Source: Caulobacter sp. (GTDB lineage: Bacteria > Pseudomonadota > Alphaproteobacteria > Caulobacterales > Caulobacteraceae). From it: DNA of 64,000 nt. Under the pieces are notes generated by a model, which made no database searches, was not told where the DNA came from, and was given only the letters and a program-made list of their open reading frames with translations. Of this stretch, positions 56,343-64,000 are shown in pieces (the first letter of the stretch is position 1; each line of letters starts with the position of its first letter). The position numbers and the translations under genes are program-made. The DNA lies in assembly GCA_028291265.1 (NCBI GenBank), contig JAQGIK010000176.1, positions 19,432 to 83,431 of the forward strand. Direction: 5' to 3'.

Positions 56343-56435
56343 TCAGTGGCCGGCGGGGCCGGTCAGGCTGAGGGACTGGGCCAGCACCGGGGCGGCGAGG
56401 AGGGAGAGGCAGGCGGCGAGGATCAGGGGACGCAT
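56343..56435 (-). CDS. 30-residue signal-peptide-only ORF (possible gene remnant)
   Basis: A 31-codon frame in the gap before lipase B encodes a textbook Sec signal (MRPLILAACLSLLAAPVLA, cleavage before QS) followed by just 11 residues. No Shine-Dalgarno sequence of note is present. It may be the stump of a deleted exported-protein gene or a genuine tiny secreted peptide. A short coding sequence of this composition can occur by chance in GC-rich DNA, but the ordered n-, h- and c-regions argue for past selection. Confidence 0.35.
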   Translation of the reverse strand: MRPLILAACLSLLAAPVLAQSLSLTGPAGH

Positions 56436-56547
56436 GGAGGTTCCGTTTGGCGGAGCCTAAGTCGCGACCGCGCCGTGAGCCAGCCCGGACGCCATATTGC
56501 GATCCCGCGTGAAGCCTGATCTAAGAAAGACAACCGGGGGTAGCGAT

Positions 56548-57528
56548 ATGAAGCGATCAGTCAACTTGGTTGTGACCTTGATTGCGGCGCTGGCGGGCGG
56601 ATCGGTCGCGGTCATCCCACAACAGGCGGCCAGCGGCTCGCAGTACGCGGTGAAGGTGGTGTGCGGCGGCGGGGTGGATTCCACCATTGTCCAGCCCGGC
56701 CGCTACAACACCGCCATCAATGTCCACAACCCGGGCCCGGAGGCGGCCCCGTTCCGCTACAAGGTGGCGCTGGCCGGGGTCCGGGCCGACGGCCGGATCA
56801 GCGGCTTCGTCGACGGGATCATCGGGCCGGACGGCGTTCAGGTCTTCACCTGCCGCTCGCTGAGCGCCCTGGCGGGGGCGAGTTCCTTCGACGGCTTCTT
56901 CGTGATCGAGACCAACTACCAGTTCGACGTTGTCACCTATTACACGGCCGGCGTGGGGTCGGGCGGGGTCAGGGCGATCGACGTCGAAACCACGCCGCGC
57001 CGCGAGATCGCCGACGTCGGGCGCTGTCGGTCGAACGTCCGCATCCCGCTCGACGATCCGGCCAGCTGGGCGCCGACCGTGCATGGAACGCCCGTGGCGG
57101 TCACCACCGGCTCGGGCGCCTGGGCAACGGGGCCCTGGATGTCGTACGCCGCCGACGCCCGTCCGCCCAACTCCGGCAACGCGGTCTTCACCTTCAGGCT
57201 GGAGTTCTGTTCCTGCGCCCCGTCAGGCGGGCGGTTCGCCAACGCGACGGTGCGCTCCGACAACGGCGCCAACGGCGGCTTCAGCGCCTTCCCGTCGCAG
57301 GTCTCCAGCTTCTCGACCGGCCTCGGCGCCTATCCGTCGGCCCCGAGCGGGACAGGCAACTACTCGCCCATCCTGCCCTCGGCGGCCGTGGCGGTGGCCG
57401 GGTCGTTCACCGGGGTGGGTAACAACAGCTTCGTCGTGCAGCTGTTCAACGACCACAATCCGATGGGGGTGATGATGACCGGGGACCTGGTGCTGGACTC
57501 GGGATATCTTGGCCGGTGCGTGAAGTAG
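56548..57528 (+). CDS. Exported beta-rich protein of unknown function
   Basis: A 326-residue protein with a Sec signal (MKRSVNLVVTLIAALAGGSVAV). The mature protein is rich in strand-forming residues, with an opening QYAVKVVCGGGVDSTIVQPGRYNTAINVHNPGPEAAPFRYKVAL that resembles a carbohydrate- or pilus-type beta-sandwich, an internal TNYQFDVVTYYTAGVGSGG, six or more cysteines (e.g. EFCSCAP, the final GRCVK) that may form disulfides, and a C-terminal FVVQLFNDHNP. No family is recognised. GGGGG precedes the ATG. Single-gene unit. Confidence 0.75.
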   Translation: MKRSVNLVVTLIAALAGGSVAVIPQQAASGSQYAVKVVCGGGVDSTIVQPGRYNTAINVHNPGPEAAPFRYKVALAGVRADGRISGFVDGIIGPDGVQVFTCRSLSALAGASSFDGFFVIETNYQFDVVTYYTAGVGSGGVRAIDVETTPRREIADVGRCRSNVRIPLDDPASWAPTVHGTPVAVTTGSGAWATGPWMSYAADARPPNSGNAVFTFRLEFCSCAPSGGRFANATVRSDNGANGGFSAFPSQVSSFSTGLGAYPSAPSGTGNYSPILPSAAVAVAGSFTGVGNNSFVVQLFNDHNPMGVMMTGDLVLDSGYLGRCVK

Positions 57529-57602
57529 TCGCGACGGCGAGACCTGCGGGCGCGTCCGCTTGCCTCAGCGCCCGTCCGCCCGTATCTCTCCGCCCGAACC
57601 TC

Positions 57603-57687
57603 GCGGATGTGGCGGAACTGGTAGACGCACTGGATTTAGGTTCCAGCGCCGCAAGGCGTGGAGGTTCGAGTCCTCTCATCCGCACCA
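57603..57687 (+). tRNA. tRNA-Leu (anticodon UAG), CCA encoded
   Basis: An 85-nt class II tRNA. The acceptor stem pairs GCGGATG (57603-57609) with CATCCGC (57677-57683), followed by discriminator A and genomic CCA. The anticodon stem CTGGA/TCCAG encloses loop TTTAGGT with anticodon TAG at 57637-57639. A variable arm (CGCCGCAAGGCG) and the T arm GGTTCGAGTCC are present. The long variable arm and A73 fit leucine, decoding CUA and related codons. Confidence 0.97.
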
Positions 57688-57723
57688 TTGAATACGCCCG
57701 TATGGGTGGGGGACGCTTTAGTC

Positions 57724-58635
57724 ATGTTGCTCGTCAGTCTCGCGGCCGCCGCCGCCCTCGCGTTCCAGCAGGCCCCCGCGCCGGCCGAGCCGCCGCCGGC
57801 CGATGACGCCACCGTCTCGGGCGTGGTCATCAGCGCGCCGCCCCTCGATGAGAAGAAGGCCATCGAGTCGTTCGTCGAGACCATTGCCGCCGACAGCGGC
57901 AACGGTCGCATCGCCCGCTGGGACCGCAAGGTCTGTCCGGGCGTGGCCGGGGTGAAGCCGGAATACGCGCAGGTGGTGGCCGACCATATCGCCGCCCTGT
58001 CGCTGAAGGTCGGGCTGGAGCCGGGCGAGCCGGGCTGCAAGGTCAATGTGCTGGTGGTCTTCACCGCCGACGCCGACGGATTCGTGAAGCGGTCGCTGAA
58101 GGAAACGCCGCAGGCCTACTCGCGCTACGACCTGGAAATGACCTCGGGCCGCAAGGCGTTGCGCCGGTTCCAGGGCTCGGACGCGCCGGTGCGCTGGTGG
58201 CATGTCACCCACCGGGTGACCGAGGACGGCGTGCAGTACAATTCCGGCGACCAGGTGCAGGTCTATTCGACCGGCCGCATCAGCAGCCGCACGCGCGACG
58301 ATTTCGACCGCGCCATCGTCGTGGTCGACGTCGCCCGGGTCGGGGAGGTGCGGTTCGCCGCCCTGGCCGACTATCTCGCTTTCGTGTCCCTCGCCCAGAT
58401 CGACCCGCAGGCCGAGCCCAAGACCGGCAGCTCGATCCTCAACCTGTTCGCCGACAAGGCCCTGGGCATCGAGCCCAGCGAGGCGCTGACCAGCTGGGAC
58501 GTCGCCTATCTGACCGGCGTCTACGAAGCCCGCCGCGACACTCGCAACTCCGACGGCCAGAAGCGGGACATCACCCGCACCATGGGCAAGGCGCTGAAAG
58601 AGGGCGAAGAGGCCGGGGATAAGCCGAAGGAATAG
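57724..58635 (+). CDS. Exported or membrane-anchored protein of unknown function
   Basis: A 303-residue protein. ATG 57724 gives a signal or anchor (MLLVSLAAAAALAFQQ) followed by a proline/alanine linker (APAPAEPPPADDATVSG). The rest is one globular domain with a single-repeat look: WDRKVCPGVAGVKPEYAQVVADHIAALSLKVGLEPGEPGCKVNVLVVFTADADGFV (two cysteines likely paired), RWWHVTHRVTEDGVQYNSGD and YLAFVSLAQIDPQAE. Many Caulobacterales carry such proteins with a conserved ALADYLAFVSLAQI segment; their function is unknown. A reading frame extending 5' runs into the tRNA gene and is rejected. Confidence 0.78.
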   Translation: MLLVSLAAAAALAFQQAPAPAEPPPADDATVSGVVISAPPLDEKKAIESFVETIAADSGNGRIARWDRKVCPGVAGVKPEYAQVVADHIAALSLKVGLEPGEPGCKVNVLVVFTADADGFVKRSLKETPQAYSRYDLEMTSGRKALRRFQGSDAPVRWWHVTHRVTEDGVQYNSGDQVQVYSTGRISSRTRDDFDRAIVVVDVARVGEVRFAALADYLAFVSLAQIDPQAEPKTGSSILNLFADKALGIEPSEALTSWDVAYLTGVYEARRDTRNSDGQKRDITRTMGKALKEGEEAGDKPKE

Positions 58636-58681
58636 GCGTCGCTCTGTCCCTTGGGGCTTGGCCCTAGGGGGCCCGCGTGAC

Positions 58682-58714
58682 ATAAGGCCCGCTTCGCGCC
58701 GGGCCGGGCCTTAT
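58682..58714. terminator. Hairpin between the exported-protein gene and tig
   Basis: ATAAGGCCCG (58682-58691) and CGGGCCTTAT (58705-58714) with an inner GC-rich loop. No long T-run follows on the plus strand, so it may act as a bidirectional weak terminator or mRNA stabiliser. Confidence 0.6.
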
Positions 58715-58802
58715 CATGGCCCTGTTCGGCGCGCCCGATCCAACCCCGACGCGGGGTGATCCGCTCCACTCGTAGCGGCGCCCCGCCAGATGAAGACGAA
58801 CC

Positions 58803-60167
58803 ATGCAGATTGTTGAAAAGTCCGGTGAAGGCCTGAGCAAGGTCTACGGTGTGACCGTCCCCGCCGGCGAACTGGCCGCGCGTCTGGATAAGCGGATCGA
58901 AGAGATCCGGCCCCAGATGAACATCAAGGGCTTCCGCCCCGGCAAGGTGCCGGTCGCGCACGTCAAGCGCGTCTATGGCAAGGGCCTGATGGGCGAGGTG
59001 ATCGACGCCACGCTGAACGAGACCACCCAGAAGATCCTCGACGACAACAAGCTGCGCCCCGCCGCCCAGCCCGACCTGAAGCCGACCGTCGACATGGACG
59101 CGGTGATGGATGGCAAGTCGGACCTGGCCTACGACCTGTCGGTCGAGCTGATGCCCGACTTCGAGCCGGTCGACGTTTCCAAGCTGAAGCTGACCCGTCC
59201 GGTCTATGCGCCGACCGACAAGGAAGTCGACGAGGCCCTCAAGGACCTGGCCAAGCAGGCCCGTTCGTATGAGCCGCGCACCGGCAAGACGGTCAAGGCC
59301 AAGGCCGACGACCAGCTGCTGATCGATTTCACCGGTTCGATCGACGGCGTCGAGTTCCCGGGCGGCAAGGCCGAGGGCGCCGAGCTGGTCATCGGTTCGG
59401 GGCAGTTCATCCCGGGCTTCGAAGAGCAGCTGACCGGCGCCAAGCTGGGCAGCGACGTCACCGTCAACGTCAAGTTCCCCGAGAACTACCAGGCCGCCGA
59501 ACTGGCCGGCAAGGACGCCGTCTTCGCGGTCAAGGTGCATGAAGTGCGCGCGCCGAAGGACAGCGAAGTCAACGACGAGCTGGCCACGCGCCTGGGCCTG
59601 TCGGACCTGGCCGCCCTGCGCGACATCCTGTCGAAGAACCTGGCCGACCAGTATGGCCGCGCCAGCCGCTTCAAGCTGAAGCGCGCCCTGCTCGACGAGC
59701 TGGACAAGGGCCACGACTTCCCGCTGCCGCCCGGCATGGTGGAAGCCGAGTTCCAGGGCATCTGGCAACAGGTCGAGGCCGACAAGACCGGTGGCAACCT
59801 GCCCGACGAAGACGCCGGCAAGTCGGAAGACGAGCTGAAGGTCGAGTACAGGAAGATCGCCGAGCGCCGCGTGCGCCTGGGCCTGGTGCTGGCCGAGATC
59901 GGCCGCATCAACAACGTGACGATCAGCGACCAGGAGCTGAACACGGCCGTCCAGCGTGAGGCCATGGCCATGTCGCAGCAGTACGGCCTGCAGCCGCAAC
60001 AGGCCTTCGACCTGCTGCGCCAGAACCCGCAGGCCCAGGCCCAGATCCGCGCGCCCCTCTATGAGGACAAGGTCGTCGAACTGATCTTCGACAAGGCGAC
60101 GATCAAGGACAAGAAGGTCACCAAGGCCGAACTGGAAGCCGAAGACGACATGCCGGAAGGCTACTGA
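58803..60167 (+). CDS. tig: Trigger factor chaperone
   Basis: Ribosome-associated chaperone and peptidyl-prolyl isomerase of 454 residues. The ribosome-binding part contains [20 protein letters not shown] (signature GFRxGKxP); the FKBP-type isomerase domain (about residues 160-245) contains [20 protein letters not shown] and [11 protein letters not shown]; the rest is the helical chaperone domain, ending in an acidic tail ([12 protein letters not shown]). In most proteobacteria tig precedes clpP and clpX; here clpP follows 1.27 kb later, with two unrelated membrane-protein genes between. Confidence 0.97.
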   Translation: MQIVEKSGEGLSKVYGVTVPAGELAARLDKRIEEIRPQMNIKGFRPGKVPVAHVKRVYGKGLMGEVIDATLNETTQKILDDNKLRPAAQPDLKPTVDMDAVMDGKSDLAYDLSVELMPDFEPVDVSKLKLTRPVYAPTDKEVDEALKDLAKQARSYEPRTGKTVKAKADDQLLIDFTGSIDGVEFPGGKAEGAELVIGSGQFIPGFEEQLTGAKLGSDVTVNVKFPENYQAAELAGKDAVFAVKVHEVRAPKDSEVNDELATRLGLSDLAALRDILSKNLADQYGRASRFKLKRALLDELDKGHDFPLPPGMVEAEFQGIWQQVEADKTGGNLPDEDAGKSEDELKVEYRKIAERRVRLGLVLAEIGRINNVTISDQELNTAVQREAMAMSQQYGLQPQQAFDLLRQNPQAQAQIRAPLYEDKVVELIFDKATIKDKKVTKAELEAEDDMPEGY

Positions 60168-60196
60168 TCGTCCAGATCTCGGACTGGAAAATTCAG

Positions 60197-60230
60197 GGCG
60201 CCCGGACTTCAGTCCGGGCGCCTTTTTCTT
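60197..60230 (+). terminator. Rho-independent terminator of tig
   Basis: GGCGCCCGGACT (60197-60208) pairs with AGTCCGGGCGCC (60211-60222): a perfect 12-bp stem followed by TTTTTCTT. Trigger factor is therefore not co-transcribed with the genes downstream. Confidence 0.93.
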
Positions 60231-60270
60231 GCGGTATCGTAGCGCCGTGGGCCGATTCTGGGGGCGAACC

Positions 60271-60936
60271 ATGCCGATCTCCGACCGCACCGTCCGCCTG
60301 GCGGCGCTGGCCGGCCTGCTTGGCAGCGCCGCGATGTTTTTCGGCGACATGCTCTTCTATGGCCAGTGGGGCGGCGGCGCGGAGGCGCTGTCCGGCTCCT
60401 ACGCGATTGTCGAGCGCGCCGATCCCGGCCGGCTGATGATCGGCGGGTTGCTCTCGATGGCCGGCGGCGTGGGATACGTCCTGGGCTCGATTCATATCTG
60501 GGCGCGCCTTGGACCGGCGCCGTCGTGGCTGCGCGGCGCGACCGTTGGCGCGGTTCTGATGATTGCGGTCGTGGCGACCGCGACGCACGCGGTGTGGGGC
60601 GCTTATGCGCTGATCATCACGACCCAGTCGGCAGAGGCCGCCAATCTGGTCAGCCGTTACCTTGGCCTGCACTTCCTGATTGGCGGCGCGGTCGGCGGCG
60701 TCGCCTCCCTGCTGTTGCTGGGCGCGATCCTGTTGAGGCGGTCGAACTGGCCGGCGTGGTTCGCCGTGGTCAATCCAGGCGCGCTGTATCTGCTGCTTTC
60801 GACCGCGACCTGGTTGCCGGCGCCGTTCGGCGCGCCGCTGGTCGGCGGGGCCTTCAATCTCGCGTTTGCCGTCTTCTTCCTGGCGTGCCTCCTCCTCGGG
60901 ACTGGGTCCGGGCCAAAGCCTGTTTCCGGCCGCTAG
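60271..60936 (+). CDS. Integral membrane protein of unknown function
   Basis: A 221-residue polytopic protein with about six hydrophobic segments: LAALAGLLGSAAMFFGDMLF, LMIGGLLSMAGGVGYVLGSI, GATVGAVLMIAVVATATHAVW, FLIGGAVGGVASLLLLGAILL, WFAVVNPGALYLLLSTATW and FNLAFAVFFLACLLLG. The ATG at 60271 (MPISDRTV) follows the tig terminator. It resembles small unassigned membrane families with a FGDMLFYG motif in the first helix; no function is inferred. Inserted between tig and clpP. Confidence 0.72.
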   Translation: MPISDRTVRLAALAGLLGSAAMFFGDMLFYGQWGGGAEALSGSYAIVERADPGRLMIGGLLSMAGGVGYVLGSIHIWARLGPAPSWLRGATVGAVLMIAVVATATHAVWGAYALIITTQSAEAANLVSRYLGLHFLIGGAVGGVASLLLLGAILLRRSNWPAWFAVVNPGALYLLLSTATWLPAPFGAPLVGGAFNLAFAVFFLACLLLGTGSGPKPVSGR

Positions 60937-61014
60937 CCGCGGTTCCCACCTTCCTGTTGCGGTGACGGCCTCTTAAGCGCCGTGCGCGAGGATGCCAGGA
61001 CTTCGGAGACCACC

Positions 61015-61284
61015 ATGCCGCCCTGGTTCATGGCCCTGATATTCGGATCGCTCGCCCTGGTCGCCGGCTGGGCTCTCGTGCGCGATATCCAGAGCGGGCG
61101 GTCGGGGGACGATATCTGGCGGTTCAATGCCGACACCAACCCGGCCGGATACGCCTCGCTGCTGGCCGGCAAGGTCTTTGTGCTGGCCTACGGGGTCGCC
61201 ACAGTCACCTGGGCGCTCGGGTTCAACGACAACCCGTTTCTGCTGCTGAAAGCGATCTTCGGGCCAGGTGCGCCCCCAAATTAA
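61015..61284 (+). CDS. Small two-helix membrane protein
   Basis: An 89-residue protein with two membrane segments (FMALIFGSLALVAGWALV and LAGKVFVLAYGVATVTWAL) separated by a polar loop that contains WRFNADTNPAGYA. ATG 61015. No family is recognised. Its 3' end runs into a long inverted repeat before clpP, so it is probably not co-transcribed with clpP. Confidence 0.65.
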   Translation: MPPWFMALIFGSLALVAGWALVRDIQSGRSGDDIWRFNADTNPAGYASLLAGKVFVLAYGVATVTWALGFNDNPFLLLKAIFGPGAPPN

Positions 61285-61290
61285 GAGGAG

Positions 61291-61342
61291 GTGAGCCCAT
61301 CCGGGCGGCGGAACCGCGCACACTTCCGCCTGATGGGCTCAC
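61291..61342. terminator. Long hairpin upstream of the clpP promoter
   Basis: GTGAGCCCATC (61291-61301) and GATGGGCTCAC (61332-61342), with an inner GGCGGAA/TTCCGCC stem. It isolates clpP from the membrane-protein gene upstream. No T-run follows, so termination may need Rho or rely on structure. Confidence 0.55.
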
Positions 61343-61350
61343 GCGCCGCC

Positions 61351-61379
61351 CTTGCATCCTGTTAACCCGCGCCCGATAT
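61351..61379 (+). promoter_or_regulatory. Sigma-32 type heat-shock promoter of clpP
   Basis: CTTGCAT (61351-61357), a 14-nt spacer, and CCCGATAT (61372-61379) match the sigma-32 pattern CTTGAAA-N13-14-CCCCATNT. Published work on Caulobacter showed that clpP is monocistronic with a heat-shock-inducible promoter immediately upstream, so this site is a good candidate for the equivalent promoter. Transcription would start near 61387, about 55 nt before the clpP ATG. Confidence 0.65.
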
Positions 61380-61441
61380 CCGGGGGGAGGGCGTCGGCGC
61401 GGCTCGATTCGCGACACGCCAAACGATTTCAAGGAGCCCAC

Positions 61442-62077
61442 ATGTATTACGACGACTACGAACGCACCGCCATGAACCTCGTGCCCATGGTGGTCGAGCA
61501 GACCAGCCGCGGCGAGCGGGCCTTCGACATCTTCTCGCGCCTGCTGAAGGAGCGGATCATCTTCCTGACCGGGCCGGTCGAGGACGGCATGAGCTCGCTG
61601 ATCTGCAGCCAGCTTCTCTTCCTGGAGTCCGAGAACCCCAAGAAAGAGATCCAGATGTACATCAACTCGCCGGGCGGCGTGGTGACGTCGGGCCTCGCGA
61701 TCTACGACACCATGCAATACATCAAGAGCCCGGTGACGACGCTGTGCATGGGCATGGCCGCCTCGATGGGCTCGCTGCTGCTCTGCGCCGGCGCCGCCGG
61801 CCAGCGGATCGCCCTGCCCAACGCCCGCATCATGGTCCACCAGCCCAGCGGCGGTTTCCGCGGCCAGGCCTCGGACATCATGCGTCACGCCGAGGATATC
61901 CTGAAGACCAAGCAGCGGCTGAACGAGATCTACGTCAAGCACTGTGGCCGGACCTATGAAGAGGTCGAAGCCACCCTCGACCGCGACCACTTCATGAGCG
62001 CCGACGAGGCCAAGGCCTGGGGCATTGTCGACCACGTGCAGGCCTCGCGCGACGAGACCGAAGAGAAGGCCGGCTAG
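61442..62077 (+). CDS. clpP: ATP-dependent Clp protease proteolytic subunit
   Basis: Serine peptidase of 211 residues forming the double heptamer that degrades substrates fed by ClpX or ClpA. The catalytic triad is Ser108 ([10 protein letters not shown]), His133 (MVHQPSGG) and Asp182 (DRDHFMS). The ATG at 61442 has AAGGAG upstream and gives the family start [21 protein letters not shown]. The stop shares CTAG with the convergent small gene. Preceded by a sigma-32 type promoter. Confidence 0.97.
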   Translation: MYYDDYERTAMNLVPMVVEQTSRGERAFDIFSRLLKERIIFLTGPVEDGMSSLICSQLLFLESENPKKEIQMYINSPGGVVTSGLAIYDTMQYIKSPVTTLCMGMAASMGSLLLCAGAAGQRIALPNARIMVHQPSGGFRGQASDIMRHAEDILKTKQRLNEIYVKHCGRTYEEVEATLDRDHFMSADEAKAWGIVDHVQASRDETEEKAG

Positions 62078-62328
62078 GCCAGGCCCTTCCGGACCAGGGC
62101 GAGCAGGGCCGTGCGCTCGGCCTCGTCCTGGACCCGGAAGCGGTCGAAATCGTCGCCGGCCAGTCTGAGGTCGGCGTGGAGGCCGGACGGGTCTTCGTGA
62201 AAATGCAGGAAGGCCCGGGAGCGTCTGTAGAAGACGCCCCGGGCCTTTTCCTTGAGCGCCTCCAGGGCGCGCAGCTCGGTCAGCAGGGGCTCCAGCTGGT
62301 CCAGCGCCGCGGAGCCCGCGTGTTTCAC
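62074..62328 (-). CDS. Small conserved protein coupled to the cicA-like gene
   Basis: An 84-residue protein beginning at GTG in a 4-base overlap (GTGA) with the HAD gene stop. The helical start ([23 protein letters not shown]) leads into [48 protein letters not shown], which is compact and looks conserved. The [14 protein letters not shown] core is the best search handle. Function unknown; probably cytoplasmic. Its stop overlaps that of the convergent clpP. Confidence 0.72.
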   Translation of the reverse strand: MKHAGSAALDQLEPLLTELRALEALKEKARGVFYRRSRAFLHFHEDPSGLHADLRLAGDDFDRFRVQDEAERTALLALVRKGLA

Positions 62329-62942
62329 GGCCGGCCCTTGAAGACGCGGTAGCCGGCCTCGTCGGCGATGGCCAGCATCTCCTTGTCGCCGGAGGTGTCG
62401 CCATAGGCGGCGGTGAGCCGCAGGTCGTCGCCGTAGAGTTCCTTCAGGCGGCGCACCTTTTCGGGGCCCCGGCAGTTCTGGCCGGCGAAGACGCCCAGGC
62501 AGCGGCCGTCGGCGTCGAAGGCCAGCTCGGTGCCGATCAGGCCGTCGGCGCCGAGGCCGCGGGCGAACGGGGCGACCACGAAGTCGGGCGAGGCGGTGAC
62601 GATGATGGTCTTGGCGCCCTTGGTCCGCCAGCGCCGCCAGGTGTCGACGGCGTCGGGGCGCATCAGGCGGCCGGAGTTCTTCTCGGCGAAGCGGCGGGCC
62701 TCTTCCTGCAGCGTCTCCTGGCGGGAGCCCTTGAGGAACTCGCGCACGGCGGCGGCCTTCAGCTTTCCGCGGTTGCGGTCGAACAGGTAGACGAAGATCT
62801 GCGGCGTCAGCTTCAGGCAGCCGATGGTGTAGCGCATCGACCCGGACCGCCACTTCAGGAAGGCGGTGAAGCTGTCCCTGACCGTCATCGTGCCGTCGAA
62901 ATCGAAGGCCACCATGCCAAGCTCGTGCAGGGGATCGGTCAT
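62325..62942 (-). CDS. cicA: HAD-superfamily phosphatase, CicA-like
   Basis: A 205-residue HAD-IB phosphatase: motif I MVAFDFDGTMTVRDSF (Asp14, Asp16), motif II TIIVTASPDFV, and motifs III/IV in AAYGDTSGDKEMLAIAD. The location between clpP and clpX on the opposite strand is exactly that of cicA in Caulobacter, which supports the symbol. The ATG at 62942 (MTDPLHELGM) is chosen; an in-frame start at 63029 would add 29 residues with no motif. The substrate is unknown. Confidence 0.82.
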   Translation of the reverse strand: MTDPLHELGMVAFDFDGTMTVRDSFTAFLKWRSGSMRYTIGCLKLTPQIFVYLFDRNRGKLKAAAVREFLKGSRQETLQEEARRFAEKNSGRLMRPDAVDTWRRWRTKGAKTIIVTASPDFVVAPFARGLGADGLIGTELAFDADGRCLGVFAGQNCRGPEKVRRLKELYGDDLRLTAAYGDTSGDKEMLAIADEAGYRVFKGRP

Positions 62943-63331
62943 GCCGCCCCCGCCGACCGTCAGCCGTCCGAGCATCGTCGCCTTGCGCGCCATGGTCCCC
63001 ATTAGCCCGGAAAGCCGGGCCTTCCCCAATCCTGACGCCTTGCATCACGATTCGTCACATTCGAGCGATGCAGCAGCGTCACAGCCGTTGTGCGGTTACA
63101 ACCGGCACACCATCTAGTTTGTTAACGATGGGGCGGCCATTCGGGTCGCCTCGGAGGCAATGTTCTGGTCCCTGTGGCATCGCGGCGCTTGCCGCGAAGC
63201 GGCGGATCGGGGAATGTCAAGGTTTAGACAACCCGCACAGTGTAACCTGCGAATCCAACTCGCAGGATCGTTCCGCGGGGAGGGGGCGTTAGAGCCGAAG
63301 GCTCGAGCCGTCCCGGAGTGTGAGAAGCGAA
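62943..63331. other. Divergent promoter region of cicA-like and clpX genes
   Basis: About 390 bp without a gene. It holds a perfect 7-bp dyad (CCTGCGA 63246-63252, TCGCAGG 63260-63266), about 65 bp before clpX, and an AT-richer patch near 63110-63130 (GTTTGTTAACGATG). In Caulobacter three clpX promoters map to this region; none could be placed here by consensus alone. Confidence 0.45.

Positions 63332-64000
<669 letters not shown>

Noticed and set aside
57658..57723. Upstream extension of the 57724 gene
   Set aside because: Overlaps the 3' half of tRNA-Leu; the residues are unrelated to a signal peptide.

Overview
The window is a 64-kb piece of a GC-rich alphaproteobacterial chromosome, most likely Caulobacteraceae (Caulobacter/Phenylobacterium type). 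The evidence is codon use, the bactofilin-M23 peptidase pair, the iscR-suf operon, the glnB-glnA pair, and the order tig ... clpP - (opposite-strand HAD gene) - clpX, which matches the published Caulobacter clp locus where the opposite-strand gene is cicA. It is ordinary core chromosome: no prophage, insertion sequence or CRISPR array was seen. The novelty is in small cassettes and intergenic DNA. All calls were made by reading the sequence; no database search was run.

Layout. 1-5.4 kb: the 3' part of ctaA, an exported monooxygenase-like protein, rplM-rpsI behind a clear promoter, argC overlapping a GNAT gene, an NTF2-like protein and a methyltransferase. 5.4-9.1 kb (minus strand): bactofilin with its M23 peptidase, bcp, tyrS. 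9.3-12.5 kb: a DOMON-like gene translationally coupled to a NamZ-type muramidase, an intergenic inverted-repeat element, ppa and an alpha/beta hydrolase. 12.65-19.5 kb: the Fe-S assembly operon iscR, cysteine desulfurase, sufB, sufC, sufD, sufS, sufT, sufA. 19.6-28.3 kb: a TetR-plsC unit with two visible operators, tfoX-like, enoyl-CoA hydratase, a diguanylate cyclase, an aldehyde dehydrogenase and a RhlE-type helicase with a long repetitive tail. 28.4-34.3 kb: unrecognised exported proteins, a sterol-desaturase-type hydroxylase, otsB-otsA, and a DUF559 gene between inverted repeats.

34.5-48.3 kb: parE, a VOC protein, a POT peptide transporter, a three-gene exported amidohydrolase operon, a large FG-GAP/RTX protein, a two-wHTH protein, a flavin amine oxidase, a Kazal lipoprotein and a YdeI-like protein. 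48.4-52.9 kb: glnA, glnB, a phosphoglycerate-mutase-like phosphatase and nnr. 52.9-57.5 kb: two paralogous class-3 lipases on either side of an M6 metalloprotease, then an unrecognised exported protein. 57.6-64 kb: tRNA-Leu(UAG), an unrecognised exported protein, tig, two membrane proteins, clpP behind a heat-shock-type promoter, the cicA-like gene with a small partner, and the 5' part of clpX.

Most unusual signals: a seven-copy, exactly 11-bp-period array (YTGAAGY plus 4 nt) upstream of nnr, with the geometry of OmpR/PhoB-family binding sites; the lipase-M6-lipase locus, whose two lipases share coding and upstream sequence; the DUF559 gene boxed by near-perfect inverted repeats; an amidohydrolase pair in which one member lacks the metal-binding HxH; and four convergent gene pairs whose stop codons share a CTAG or CTAA tetranucleotide.
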